Shown here one piece after another: positions 1 through 7,881 of a DNA stretch of 64,000 bases. How positions within the stretch are numbered: the first letter of the stretch is position 1; each line of letters starts with the position of its first letter. Position numbers and translations under genes: made by a program. Source of the stretch: Catellatospora sichuanensis (GTDB lineage Bacteria; Actinomycetota; Actinomycetes; Mycobacteriales; Micromonosporaceae); contig NZ_VIQO01000033.1 in the NCBI RefSeq assembly GCF_007483665.1, positions 1 through 64,000 on the forward strand, read 5' to 3'. The notes under the pieces are model-generated. The model was given only the letters and a program-made list of their open reading frames with translations, did not search any database and was not told the origin of the DNA.

Positions 1-209
1 GGCGGGACCTGCCCCAGGATGCCGTTGTCATGCGACGCGACGACCAGCGACCAGTACAGCGGGAACCCGGAGAACAGCGCCAGCGCGGCCAGCGCCAGGT
101 AGGCCAGCTTGCCCGGCCGCCGGTCGGCCATGAACGACCGGCGACGCCGGACCGCCTTCTTCTCCTCCGTCGTCGCGACGGTCCTGGGGATGGTGGTGGT
201 CGTGGTCAT
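1..209 (-). CDS. Sugar ABC transporter permease, MalG-like (partial)
   Basis: This is the N-terminal 69 or so residues of a binding-protein-dependent permease; the rest lies beyond the left edge. The ATG at 209 overlaps the stop of the upstream permease by one base (TGATG), which implies translational coupling. The visible part has a basic N-terminal tail (residues 1-30, with a run of Arg/Lys) and then the first membrane segment (about 32-52), followed by the start of a periplasmic loop. That is the usual N-terminus of a MalG/CUT1-type inner permease. The family assignment rests mainly on position, as third gene after a binding protein and a MalF-like permease. The EAA loop is not visible. 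Confidence 0.8.
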   Translation of the reverse strand, partial: MTTTTTIPRTVATTEEKKAVRRRRSFMADRRPGKLAYLALAALALFSGFPLYWSLVVASHDNGILGQVP

Positions 210-1105
210 CAGGACCTCCGCAGGCGGCTGGTCAGGAAGTAGTTGATCGCCGCGACGATCACGATGATGCCGAACATCGCCCACGCCGCGGTCGAGGCGT
301 AACCGAAGTCGAACCGCGAGAACGCCACCTCGTACAGATACAGCGACAACGTCTGGAACTGCCGGTCACTGCCACCCGTCACCGACGCACCGCCGAACAG
401 CAGCGGCTCGGCCAGGACCTGCATACCACCGATCGTCGAGATGATCACCGTGAAGATGATCGTCGGACGGATCGCCGGAACCGTGATCCGCGTCAACTGC
501 TGGAAACTGCTCGCCCCGTCCAGGGACGCGGCGTCGTAGAGGTCCTTGCTCACGGCCTGCATCGCGGCCAGGTAGATCAGCGCGTTGTAACCCGTCCACC
601 GCCAAATGATCATCACGGAGATCGCGATCTGCGACGACGCCGTCCCGGCCTGCCAGTCGATCCGCCCCAGACCCAACGACTCCAGGATCCAGTTGACCAG
701 GCCGTAGTCCTTGCCGAAGATCTGCCCGAAGATGATCGCCACCGCGGCCACCGACGTGATGTTGGGCAGCACCGCCGTCATCCGCCAGAACGTCGGCGCC
801 CGCAACCGCTGATTCAACACATGCGCCAACACCAGAGCCATCAGCAACTGCGGAACCGTCGACAGCACCCAGATCTGGGCCGTGTTACGCAACGCGTTCC
901 AGAAATACTCGTCAGCGAACAGATCCTTGTAGTTCTGCAGACCGATGAACGTATGCGTCTCGGCCAGCAGGCTCCACTCATGCATGGAGACCCACGCGGT
1001 GTACGCCAACGGGAAAATCCCGAACGCGGCGAAAAGGAAAAAGAACGGGACGATATAGAGATAGGGCGAGCCCTTGACGTCCAGGCGGTAGAGCAGGGAT
1101 TTCAT
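209..1105 (-). CDS. Sugar ABC transporter permease, MalF-like
   Basis: A 298-residue CUT1-family permease with six predicted membrane segments. It has a short N-terminal tail, the first segment near residues 18-40, and the permease signature loop near residues 190-215 (DAASLDGASSFQQLTRITVP), which is the EAA motif that contacts the ATPase. It would pair with the MalG-like protein downstream and the binding lipoprotein upstream to import an oligosaccharide. No ATPase gene is visible, as is usual for actinomycete sugar importers that share MsiK. Genes are in the order binding protein, MalF, MalG. The gap to the binding-protein gene is 78 bp and holds a hairpin. Substrate is not deducible from the permease. 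Confidence 0.93.
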   Translation of the reverse strand: MKSLLYRLDVKGSPYLYIVPFFFLFAAFGIFPLAYTAWVSMHEWSLLAETHTFIGLQNYKDLFADEYFWNALRNTAQIWVLSTVPQLLMALVLAHVLNQRLRAPTFWRMTAVLPNITSVAAVAIIFGQIFGKDYGLVNWILESLGLGRIDWQAGTASSQIAISVMIIWRWTGYNALIYLAAMQAVSKDLYDAASLDGASSFQQLTRITVPAIRPTIIFTVIISTIGGMQVLAEPLLFGGASVTGGSDRQFQTLSLYLYEVAFSRFDFGYASTAAWAMFGIIVIVAAINYFLTSRLRRS

Positions 1106-1139
1106 GTCCGGCCAACGGTCCCTTCGGGCAGGTGGGGCC

Positions 1140-1175
1140 GGGCCCGGCCGCGGCGGTCACGCGACGGCCGGACCC
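1140..1175 (-). promoter_or_regulatory. Intercistronic hairpin between binding-protein and permease genes
   Basis: Arms 1140-1150 and 1165-1175 pair over 11 bp with one mismatch and a 14-nt loop. It sits just after the stop of the solute-binding gene. Stem-loops here commonly stabilise the binding-protein mRNA or attenuate the permeases, which gives an excess of binding protein. That role is inferred. Confidence 0.5.
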
Positions 1176-1183
1176 GGCACGGT

Positions 1184-2482
1184 TCACAGAAGCGCGTTGA
1201 CGTCCTTGAGGGACTGCGTCCAGGCCTCGTCAGGCTTCTGCTTGCCCTGCTCCACACGGGTCAGACCATTCTGAATCGCCGTGTTGATGTCACCGGACTT
1301 CGGACCCATGTACTGCGGCACCATCGTCTTCACCGAGTTCGAGAAGATCTGACCGACGGGCGCGTTGTTGAAGAACGGGTTCTTGAAGTCCTTGATGACC
1401 GCCTCCTCGTACAGGGACACGGTCGACGGGAAGTTGCCCAGCGCACGGAACACCTTCGCCTGCTGCTCGGGGGCGACCAGCCACTTGGCCAGCTTCGCCG
1501 CCTCGGCCACGTTCTTGCCCTGCTTGGGCAGCGTCAGGAACGAACCACCCCAGTTACCGCCACCACCAGGAACCGCAGCGATGTCCCACTTACCCGAGGA
1601 GTCCTTGGCCTGGCTCTGGATGTAGGCCATCATCCACGACGGGCACGCCAGGGTCACGAAGCTGCCCTTGGCCATACCCGCGTTCCAGTCAGCCGACCAC
1701 GGCGCGATCTTCGCCGACAGACCCTTGTTGATCGCATCGATCGTCAGATCCCACGCCTTCTTCACACCCGGGTTGCTCTCCACGACCACCTTGTCACCGT
1801 CGTAGATACCCACGGCCTGCTGGCCCAGGATCGACCGGTAGATGATCGTCGGACCATCCATCCACGACGAGCCCTTGATGTTCGCGTTCTTGAACTTCAC
1901 GCCCGTGGCGATGTACTCCTCCCACGTCGGCCACAGCTTCGACACGGCCTCACGGTCGGTCGGCAGGCCCGCCTTCTCGAAGATGTCGCGGCGGTAGCAC
2001 ATCGCCATACCGCCCACGTCGGTACCGAGGCCGACGACCTCACCCTTGGCCGACGAGCCCTGCTGCCACTTCCACGCCGGCCACTGCGACTTGATCTCGC
2101 CCGCACCGTAGTCGTTCCAGTTGTAGAACTTGCCCGGGTTCGCCGTGAACTGCCCGGCCCAGCCCTCCTCGATCGCCTCGATGTCAGCGGCACCGGTGTT
2201 CGTGGCCAGGTGCGCGGCGAGGTTCTTGTGGTGATCCTCGGCCTTCGTGATCCGCTCCACGATCTCCACATTCGGGTTCGCGGCCATGTACTCCTTGTAC
2301 AAGTCCTTGTACCCGAACTCGCCGAACGTCGCGATGGTCAGCTTGACCTTCTCACCCGGCTTCGCCGGGTCGTCACTGCCACCACAGGCAGCCGTGGTCA
2401 TGACCAGCGCGGCAGCGAGCAGCGGAACCGCGACCGTGACGGCGCGGCGGCGCAGGCTTGCGCCGTTGAGGGCTGGACGCAT
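1184..2482 (-). CDS. Extracellular solute-binding lipoprotein (sugar ABC transporter)
   Basis: A 432-residue family 1 solute-binding lipoprotein. I chose ATG at 2482 because GGAGGAAA lies directly upstream; a longer open frame to 2578 would run through the operators. Residues 10-32 form a signal peptide with arginines and a hydrophobic core, ending in the lipobox TAAC (Cys33), so the mature protein is lipid-anchored outside the membrane. The remainder has the bilobal CUT1 binding-protein pattern, beginning KLTIATFGEFGYKDLYKEY and including the typical EEG...W ligand-proximal segment. It is the first gene of the operon with MalF and MalG. Two LacI-type operators lie 65-93 bp upstream, so expression should respond to the neighbouring LacI regulator. 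A beta-glucan or cello-oligosaccharide ligand is a guess from the GH1 and GH16/GH2-like neighbours. Confidence 0.93.
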   Translation of the reverse strand: MRPALNGASLRRRAVTVAVPLLAAALVMTTAACGGSDDPAKPGEKVKLTIATFGEFGYKDLYKEYMAANPNVEIVERITKAEDHHKNLAAHLATNTGAADIEAIEEGWAGQFTANPGKFYNWNDYGAGEIKSQWPAWKWQQGSSAKGEVVGLGTDVGGMAMCYRRDIFEKAGLPTDREAVSKLWPTWEEYIATGVKFKNANIKGSSWMDGPTIIYRSILGQQAVGIYDGDKVVVESNPGVKKAWDLTIDAINKGLSAKIAPWSADWNAGMAKGSFVTLACPSWMMAYIQSQAKDSSGKWDIAAVPGGGGNWGGSFLTLPKQGKNVAEAAKLAKWLVAPEQQAKVFRALGNFPSTVSLYEEAVIKDFKNPFFNNAPVGQIFSNSVKTMVPQYMGPKSGDINTAIQNGLTRVEQGKQKPDEAWTQSLKDVNALL

Positions 2483-2546
2483 GCTTTTCCTCCAAACACA
2501 GGAAGGGATGGTGCGTTCTTTTGGGGTAACGTGCTGAGGAGCTTCG

Positions 2547-2575
2547 TGAGAGCGCTCTATCGGAGAGCGCTCTCC
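2547..2575. promoter_or_regulatory. Tandem LacI-type operators upstream of the ABC operon
   Basis: Two palindromes lie side by side: 2547-2560 (TGAGAGCGCTCTAT) and 2562-2575 (GGAGAGCGCTCTCC). The second is a perfect 14-bp palindrome with the central CG pair typical of LacI-family sites. The same sequence recurs at 3867, 7636 and 7814, always upstream of genes of this cluster. Confidence 0.85.
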
Positions 2576-2688
2576 CACGCCAGAGCATCGCGCCGCCGCC
2601 CAGTCCTGTCAAGAGTCAGTTGCCGTGCTGTTACAGGGACCGACATCCGCGCAGGTTACGGCAGACCGGTCGATGCGATCAACGAAAT

Positions 2689-2747
2689 TTGATCATGAAG
2701 TTGAGGGCGCGACACACCGGCGAATCGCGCCATAAGTTCATGATCAA
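2689..2747. repeat. Palindromic intergenic element (TTGATCATGAA family), probable lacI terminator
   Basis: An imperfect inverted repeat with arms of about 22 bp: 2689-2712 opens TTGATCATGAAGTTGAGGGC, and 2726-2747 reads as its near complement. It lies just past the 3' end of the LacI gene, in an otherwise gene-free 310-bp stretch (2483-2792) that also holds the ABC-operon promoter and operators. A related element follows the alditol oxidase gene at 10825-10883. A terminator role is inferred from position. Confidence 0.6.
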
Positions 2748-2792
2748 CGGGAAACGATGATCCAACGCGGACCGGTGGGTCGGGACGGTGGG

Positions 2793-3845
2793 TCAGGCGG
2801 AGGCGCGCTGGACCAGGTCGGGATCGAAGATGACGCTGGTGGTGCGGTTGGCGCGCTGGTCGATGCGGGTGAGCAGGAGGCGGGCCATCTCGGCGGCCAT
2901 GTCCTCGACCGGCTGGCGCACGGTGGTCAGCTGCGGACGGCTGGCCAGCGCCGCGCTGCTGTCGTCGAAGCCGATGACGGCCACGTCGTCCGGCACGGAC
3001 TTGCCGGCCTCGCGCAGCACCATCATCGCGCCCTGGGCCATCACGTCGCTGGCCACGAAGACGCCGTCCACCTCGGGGTGCTCGGCGAGCAGCCGCTCCA
3101 TGGCGCGCTCGGCGCCCTCCTGGGTGAAACCGCCGTCATAGGAGGGCACGTACGCCACGCCCTGCTTGGCCATGGCCTCGCGGAAGCCGTTGAGGCGGTC
3201 CACGCCGGCCGGCATGTCCACCGAGCCGGAGATGGTGGCCACGTGCTGGCAGCCACGCGTGACCAGATGGTCCGCGGCCAGCTTCGCGCCCTGGTAGGTG
3301 GCGACGTCGACGTAGCTGATCGGCATCGGCGCGGCAGGGCGGCCGTAGAGGACCGCGGGCACACCCGCGTCGGCCAGCAGACGCGGCAGCGGATCGTGCG
3401 GGTGCAGGGACAGCACCACGACGCCGTCGACCTGGCCCTGGCGCACATCCGAGACGACCTTGGCGCAGGCGTCCTCGTCACCGGCCAGCACCAGCGCCAG
3501 GTGCACCCCGGACGGCCGCAGCACGCTGAGCACGCCGCCGACCACCCGGCCGAAGAACGGGTCGGAGAAGAAGCGGCCGAGGAACGGGTCGTCCGCGGCG
3601 CGGTTCTCCGCCTCGGAGACGACCAGCGCGATCGCGCCCGTACGACCGGTGACCAGCGACCGAGCAGCCCGGTTGGGCACGTATCCGGTGGCGGTGACCG
3701 CGTCCCAGACCACCTTGTGCAACTGCGGGTCGACGTTGCGGATGTTGTTGATCACCCGCGAGACGGTGGCCCTGGACACGCCCGCCACCTGGGCGACGTC
3801 CTCGAGCGTCGGCAGCCGCTGTGCCGGCGTCTGGTCACTGGTCAT
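2793..3845 (-). CDS. LacI-family transcriptional repressor
   Basis: A 350-residue LacI/GalR regulator. Residues 12-60 are the LacI helix-turn-helix and hinge (LEDVAQVAGVSRATVSRVIN, ending at NRAARSLVTGRTG). Residues 70-345 are the periplasmic-binding-protein-like effector domain, with typical blocks such as GVDRLNGF and IGFDDSSAA. It probably binds the GGAGAGCGCTCTCC sites next to its own gene, the ABC operon and both glycosidase genes, and is released by an imported oligosaccharide. One operator overlaps its own promoter, so autoregulation is likely. The start is ATG 3845, preceded by a TATAAA -10 only 7 nt away, so the mRNA is probably leaderless. Confidence 0.95.
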   Translation of the reverse strand: MTSDQTPAQRLPTLEDVAQVAGVSRATVSRVINNIRNVDPQLHKVVWDAVTATGYVPNRAARSLVTGRTGAIALVVSEAENRAADDPFLGRFFSDPFFGRVVGGVLSVLRPSGVHLALVLAGDEDACAKVVSDVRQGQVDGVVVLSLHPHDPLPRLLADAGVPAVLYGRPAAPMPISYVDVATYQGAKLAADHLVTRGCQHVATISGSVDMPAGVDRLNGFREAMAKQGVAYVPSYDGGFTQEGAERAMERLLAEHPEVDGVFVASDVMAQGAMMVLREAGKSVPDDVAVIGFDDSSAALASRPQLTTVRQPVEDMAAEMARLLLTRIDQRANRTTSVIFDPDLVQRASA

Positions 3846-3852
3846 GAACGTC

Positions 3853-3880
3853 TTTATAGCACAAAGGGAGAGCGCTCTCC
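3853..3880 (-). promoter_or_regulatory. lacI promoter -10 and overlapping operator
   Basis: On the minus strand TATAAA (3858-3853) lies 7 nt before the LacI start codon. The perfect palindrome GGAGAGCGCTCTCC at 3867-3880 lies immediately upstream of this -10, in the spacer/-35 region, where a bound repressor would block polymerase. Confidence 0.75.
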
Positions 3881-4036
3881 GCTCCCCACCTGCACGGACT
3901 TGGGCGCTTTTCCCGGCCGAACAGGCCCGCGCGGGGACGGGATCGCCCGGCTTGCCAGGCAGGTGGGCGAGTGGCGCTTCAAGATACGCCCACGTGCCTG
4001 GCGAGTCGAACGATCATGCGACGGCGAGCAGGTGAT

Positions 4037-4074
4037 GGTGCGGCGGGCGGGTCGATGCCTCCACCCGCCGCACC
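4037..4074 (-). terminator. Hairpin downstream of the multidomain glycosidase gene
   Basis: Perfect 11-bp arms at 4037-4047 and 4064-4074 (GGTGCGGCGGG and its complement) with a 16-nt loop, starting 18 bp past the stop codon of the minus-strand gene. There is no T-run, as is common in high-GC actinomycetes. Confidence 0.65.
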
Positions 4075-4091
4075 CGGTGAGCGGTCCGGCG

Positions 4092-7000
4092 TCAGCTCTG
4101 GTAGACGCCGAACTCCCACAGTGAGAAGCCGTACGTGGTGGCCCGTTCCGAGCCGTTCATACGGACATAGCGGCCGGTCGCGGTGACCGGGAGGATGTCG
4201 AACCCGCCATTGCCGGCGGTGGTCGAGTAGACCGTGTTCCAGTTGGTCCCGTCGTTGGAGACCTGGATCTGGTAGGACTTGGCGTACGCCGCCTCCCAGC
4301 CGAGCAGGACGTTGTTGAAGGTCCTCACCGAGCCGAGGTCGACCTGGAGCCACGCCGTGGTCAGCCACTCGCTGGCCCAGCGGGTCCCGTAGTTGTTGTC
4401 CACCGCGTACGACGGCAGCTGCGGCCCGTTGGTACCGGTCGGCTGGTACGACGACGCGGTTGCCGGACGGCCCTGGGCGATGTTGGTGCCCGGCACCGTC
4501 GGCGCGACGACCCGGATCGACTTCTGCTCGATGCCCACGTTGCCGTGGCCGTCGAACACGTACACGTAGATCTTCCAGACGCCCATCTGCTGCGGCGCGG
4601 TCACCGAGAACTCGTTGCTGCCGCCCAGTTGGGTGAAGCGCACGTTGTCGAAGCCGCGGTTGCCGTTGATGTGCTTGTTGCTGTACATGATGTTGTAGCG
4701 CAGCAGGTCGCCCTGCGGGTCGCTGGCGCCTACGTACAGCGTGAACTGGCTGCCCGCCGGGACTGACGTCTGGTTCGACAGGGTCAGGCTGGTGATCTCC
4801 GGCGGGGTGTTCGCCGACGGCGTGCCGCTGTAGGCCTGCTTCAGGGCGTGGTACCCGTGCCGGCGCCAGCCGCCGGTCAGCGTGTTGAGCCAGACGCCGC
4901 CGAAGTCGTTCTCCAGGCCGTAGTGGAACTCGGTGCCGCCGAGCGCGACGCCCGGGTGGTTGAGCAGCGCATTCCAGCTCGCCGTGTACTGCGCCCGCTT
5001 CTGCAGGTCGGTCGGCTCCAGGGGCACCCCGTTGACGTCGTTGGGCACCTCCCACTCGCCGTCCGGGCCGCCTTCGGTGAGCACGTACGGCTTGGTGTAA
5101 CCGCCGTCGATCCAGGCCTGCTTGAGGCCGCCGACCGCGCCATAGGAGTTGATGCCGTAGACGTCCAGCGCGGGCGAGTGGTTCTTGTAGTACGGCCACG
5201 CGCCGACCCACGCGTCGGTCGAGGTGACCGGGTGGTTGGGGTCCGCGGCGTGGATCGCCACGGCGACCTCGTTGACGAACGCGGCGTACGCGTTGCGGCG
5301 CGCCTCGACCTCCGCGGCCGGCAGCCCGAAGTCCTGCATGGTGAGCAGCACCTCGTTGCCGACGTCCCACATCAGCACGCCCTGGTTGTTCTTGAGCGTG
5401 TTGACCCGGGCCACGATCTCGGCCTTGACCGCGTTCTTGTACGCGGTGTCGTTGACGTAGTCCGCGCCCTGGTTGAGCCAGTGCCCGACGATCACCTTGA
5501 GGCCCTGCCGGGCCGCGGTGTTCAGCAGCACCGGGGTCTGCGTGTCGTCCACGCCCCAGGTGCGGATCGTGTTGACGCCCATGTTCTTCAGGTCGCGCAT
5601 GTAACCGTCGGCGGCGCCCTGCGGCGGGCCGTAGGTGAGGCCCTTGACCAGGAACGGCGCGCCGTTGACCTGGAGCTGCCAGTTGCCCTGCGTGCCGGTG
5701 ATGCGCACGACGCTCGGGCCGCCCGGGATCGCCGGGTCGGTCATCGCCGGTGCGGTGCTGCCGGTCTGCCTCGACACGGTGACCTTGTCGACGGCGAGCA
5801 CGCCGCCGGAGGTGGTCTCCGCGGTCGGCACGGTCTCGCCCGCGATGGCGTTCGGGTAGAGGCCGCCCATGGCCAGGTCGAGCCGCAGGTAGAAGCCGTG
5901 GTGCACGGCGGCCTGCCAGGCGGCGACGCCGACCTGGCTCTCCCGCACGACCCAGGTCTGCCGGCCGTCGAGGTAGAAGCGGATCTCCTCGTCGGTCTTG
6001 GTGCGGTCGATGACCTGCGCGTACTCGTGGAACGCGGTCTGGCAGCCGAGGCAGGTCGCCAGGCCCGAGGTGCGCCCGTTGTACTCCCCGCACGGACCGT
6101 CGGGGGCGGTGCCGCAGTGCAGGGTGTTCGACAGCTGGCTGCGGCCGTTGACCCCGCTCATGATGTCGGTTTCGCCGACGCCCGGCCAGTTGTTGTAGTT
6201 GCCGCGGTACGCCGCGCCGGTGGCCCGGAACGCCGGCCAGTAGCCCAGGCCGTTGGCCACGTTGGGCTGCTGGATGACGGCGGAGAAGCGCAGCAGCTCG
6301 CCCGGCTGCGGGGCGAAGTCGGTGCGCTGGGTCTCCAGCCGGCCCGAGGTCCACGCGCCCGCGCCGTCCCGGATCGCCTTGATGTTCAGCTTGCCGTCAC
6401 CGGTGAGGTAGACGTTGGCGGTGGAGTTGCTGGCGGTCTCGACCTCGCCGGTCCCCCAGTTCGCCGCGCCGCCCGGGTACTGCGTGCCGGTGCGCATGAG
6501 CCAGTTCGCCGCGCTCGGCGAGGTGCCGGCCGCGCCGTCGAAGTTCTCCTCCCAGACCGTCGTCCAGTTGCCCGACGGGCTGGGGCTGGTCGACGGGCCG
6601 GTGCTCGGCGAGGTGGACGGGGAGGTCACCACACCGCCGGTGAACACCTTGAACTCCCACAGCGAGTAGCCGTAACCGTTGGCGCGGGTGGTGCCGTACA
6701 TCCGGATGTAGCGCCCACTGCCGCCCACGTTCAGCGTCTGGGTGCCGCCGGGGCCGGTGGTGGTGCTGTAGATGTTCGTCCAGCCGCCGGTGCCGGTCGC
6801 CGAGGTCTGCAGCTGGAAGGCCGTCGCGTACGCGCCCTCCCACTGCAGCACCACCTGGCAGATGCTCTGCGTGCTGCCGAGGTCGACCTGCAGCCACTGC
6901 GGGTCGCTGTACAGGCTGGACCAGCGGGTGCCCGCGTTGCCGTCGACGGCCGCGGAGGCGGGGGTGCCCGCGTTCTCCACCGAGGAGGTGGTGGCCGTCT

Positions 7001-7583
7001 TGCCCTGGGCGACGTTCGTGGTGCCGCAGGCGCCGGGATTGGCGCTCGGGCTCGGAGCCGACCCGAATGAGCCGATCACCTTGAACTCGAACAGCGAGTA
7101 GCCGTAGCCGGCGTTGCGCACGGTGCCGTGCATGCGCACGTACCGGCCGGAGCCGGTGACGTTGAGGGTCTGCGTGCCGCCGGGGCCGGTGGTGGTCGTG
7201 TAGATCGGGGTCCAGTTGACGTCGTCGGCCGAGGTCTGGATCTGGAACGAGCGCGCGAACGCGCCCTCCCACTCCAGGATCACCTGGCTGATCGACGCGG
7301 TCTGGCCGAGATCGATCCGGATCCACTGCGGGTCGCTCCACTGGCTGCCCCAGCGGGTGCCGGAGTTGCCGTCCACGGCGTTGGCCGCGGCGAGGTCGGC
7401 GCCCTGGACCGAGGACGCGGTGACGGGCTTGCCCTGCGAGATCAGCGAGTCGGCGGCGCTGGCGCTGGTGAACGGGATCACGAGCGCGAGCGACGAGATC
7501 ACCGTGGTGACCGCGATGGGTATGGCTATCCGCCAGCGGCGGGCGATGTGCCGCGCACCCGGGCGGTGACTGACGGGGGTCAT
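4092..7583 (-). CDS. Secreted multidomain glycosidase: F5/8C x2, GH16-like, GH2-like TIM barrel, Ig-like, F5/8C
   Basis: A 1163-residue exported enzyme; ATG 7583 follows AGGAG. Residues 1-44 are a long signal peptide (ASA cleavage). Two discoidin-like F5/8C carbohydrate-binding domains follow (about 50-175 and 190-315; both have AVDGN and RYxRM). A Ser/Pro/Thr linker leads to a GH16-like jelly roll (345-610), then a clan GH-A barrel resembling the GH2 catalytic domain (625-925), an Ig-like domain (930-1035) and a third F5/8C domain to the end. The barrel keeps both expected acids, in WDVGNEV and VLTEGGP. The GH16-like part reads GETDIMSG where active enzymes have ExDxxE, so the second glutamate (acid/base) is replaced by Ser. 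It probably attacks a beta-glucan or related wall polymer outside the cell; substrate uncertain. An operator lies 53 bp upstream. Confidence 0.85.
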   Translation of the reverse strand: MTPVSHRPGARHIARRWRIAIPIAVTTVISSLALVIPFTSASAADSLISQGKPVTASSVQGADLAAANAVDGNSGTRWGSQWSDPQWIRIDLGQTASISQVILEWEGAFARSFQIQTSADDVNWTPIYTTTTGPGGTQTLNVTGSGRYVRMHGTVRNAGYGYSLFEFKVIGSFGSAPSPSANPGACGTTNVAQGKTATTSSVENAGTPASAAVDGNAGTRWSSLYSDPQWLQVDLGSTQSICQVVLQWEGAYATAFQLQTSATGTGGWTNIYSTTTGPGGTQTLNVGGSGRYIRMYGTTRANGYGYSLWEFKVFTGGVVTSPSTSPSTGPSTSPSPSGNWTTVWEENFDGAAGTSPSAANWLMRTGTQYPGGAANWGTGEVETASNSTANVYLTGDGKLNIKAIRDGAGAWTSGRLETQRTDFAPQPGELLRFSAVIQQPNVANGLGYWPAFRATGAAYRGNYNNWPGVGETDIMSGVNGRSQLSNTLHCGTAPDGPCGEYNGRTSGLATCLGCQTAFHEYAQVIDRTKTDEEIRFYLDGRQTWVVRESQVGVAAWQAAVHHGFYLRLDLAMGGLYPNAIAGETVPTAETTSGGVLAVDKVTVSRQTGSTAPAMTDPAIPGGPSVVRITGTQGNWQLQVNGAPFLVKGLTYGPPQGAADGYMRDLKNMGVNTIRTWGVDDTQTPVLLNTAARQGLKVIVGHWLNQGADYVNDTAYKNAVKAEIVARVNTLKNNQGVLMWDVGNEVLLTMQDFGLPAAEVEARRNAYAAFVNEVAVAIHAADPNHPVTSTDAWVGAWPYYKNHSPALDVYGINSYGAVGGLKQAWIDGGYTKPYVLTEGGPDGEWEVPNDVNGVPLEPTDLQKRAQYTASWNALLNHPGVALGGTEFHYGLENDFGGVWLNTLTGGWRRHGYHALKQAYSGTPSANTPPEITSLTLSNQTSVPAGSQFTLYVGASDPQGDLLRYNIMYSNKHINGNRGFDNVRFTQLGGSNEFSVTAPQQMGVWKIYVYVFDGHGNVGIEQKSIRVVAPTVPGTNIAQGRPATASSYQPTGTNGPQLPSYAVDNNYGTRWASEWLTTAWLQVDLGSVRTFNNVLLGWEAAYAKSYQIQVSNDGTNWNTVYSTTAGNGGFDILPVTATGRYVRMNGSERATTYGFSLWEFGVYQS

Positions 7584-7635
7584 GGGGCTCCTACCTGTTG
7601 CAACGGGGAGAGCTCCGGCCGGAGGGCCGTGAGGT

Positions 7636-7649
7636 GGAGAGCGCTCTCC
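7636..7649. promoter_or_regulatory. LacI-type operator upstream of the multidomain glycosidase
   Basis: Perfect palindrome GGAGAGCGCTCTCC, 53 bp upstream of the start at 7583 in the divergent intergenic region. Confidence 0.85.
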
Positions 7650-7813
7650 GAGTGTTACGCCGATATTTCTCCGCTGTCAAGACAGCGACCCCCGACGATG
7701 CCGAACTGTCCGCATGAGACGTATTTGTTAGCCGCTTCATCGATTCCCTCATTGCCTCGCGGTCATTCGCCCTTGACATCGGCGGGCCGTTGCCGGGAGC
7801 CTGAGACTCATTC

Positions 7814-7827
7814 GGAGAGCGCTCTCC
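7814..7827. promoter_or_regulatory. LacI-type operator upstream of the GH1 gene
   Basis: Perfect palindrome GGAGAGCGCTCTCC, 55 bp upstream of the GH1 start at 7882. A degenerate half-site (GGCGCGCTCTCC) follows at 7840-7851. Both divergent genes therefore have their own site. Confidence 0.85.
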
Positions 7828-7881
7828 ACCGCGTTTCCCGGCGCGCTCTCCGCACCGGCCCGTTTCCACGAAAGGGAACCC

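Noticed and set aside
821-2692. Long open frame on the plus strand opposite the binding-protein operon
   Set aside because: The minus strand encodes a clear ABC operon; high-GC shadow frame with Arg/His/Leu-rich translation.
4848-7070. 740-codon plus-strand open frame
   Set aside because: Antisense shadow of the multidomain glycosidase; translation is Arg/Val/Ala-biased with no domain.
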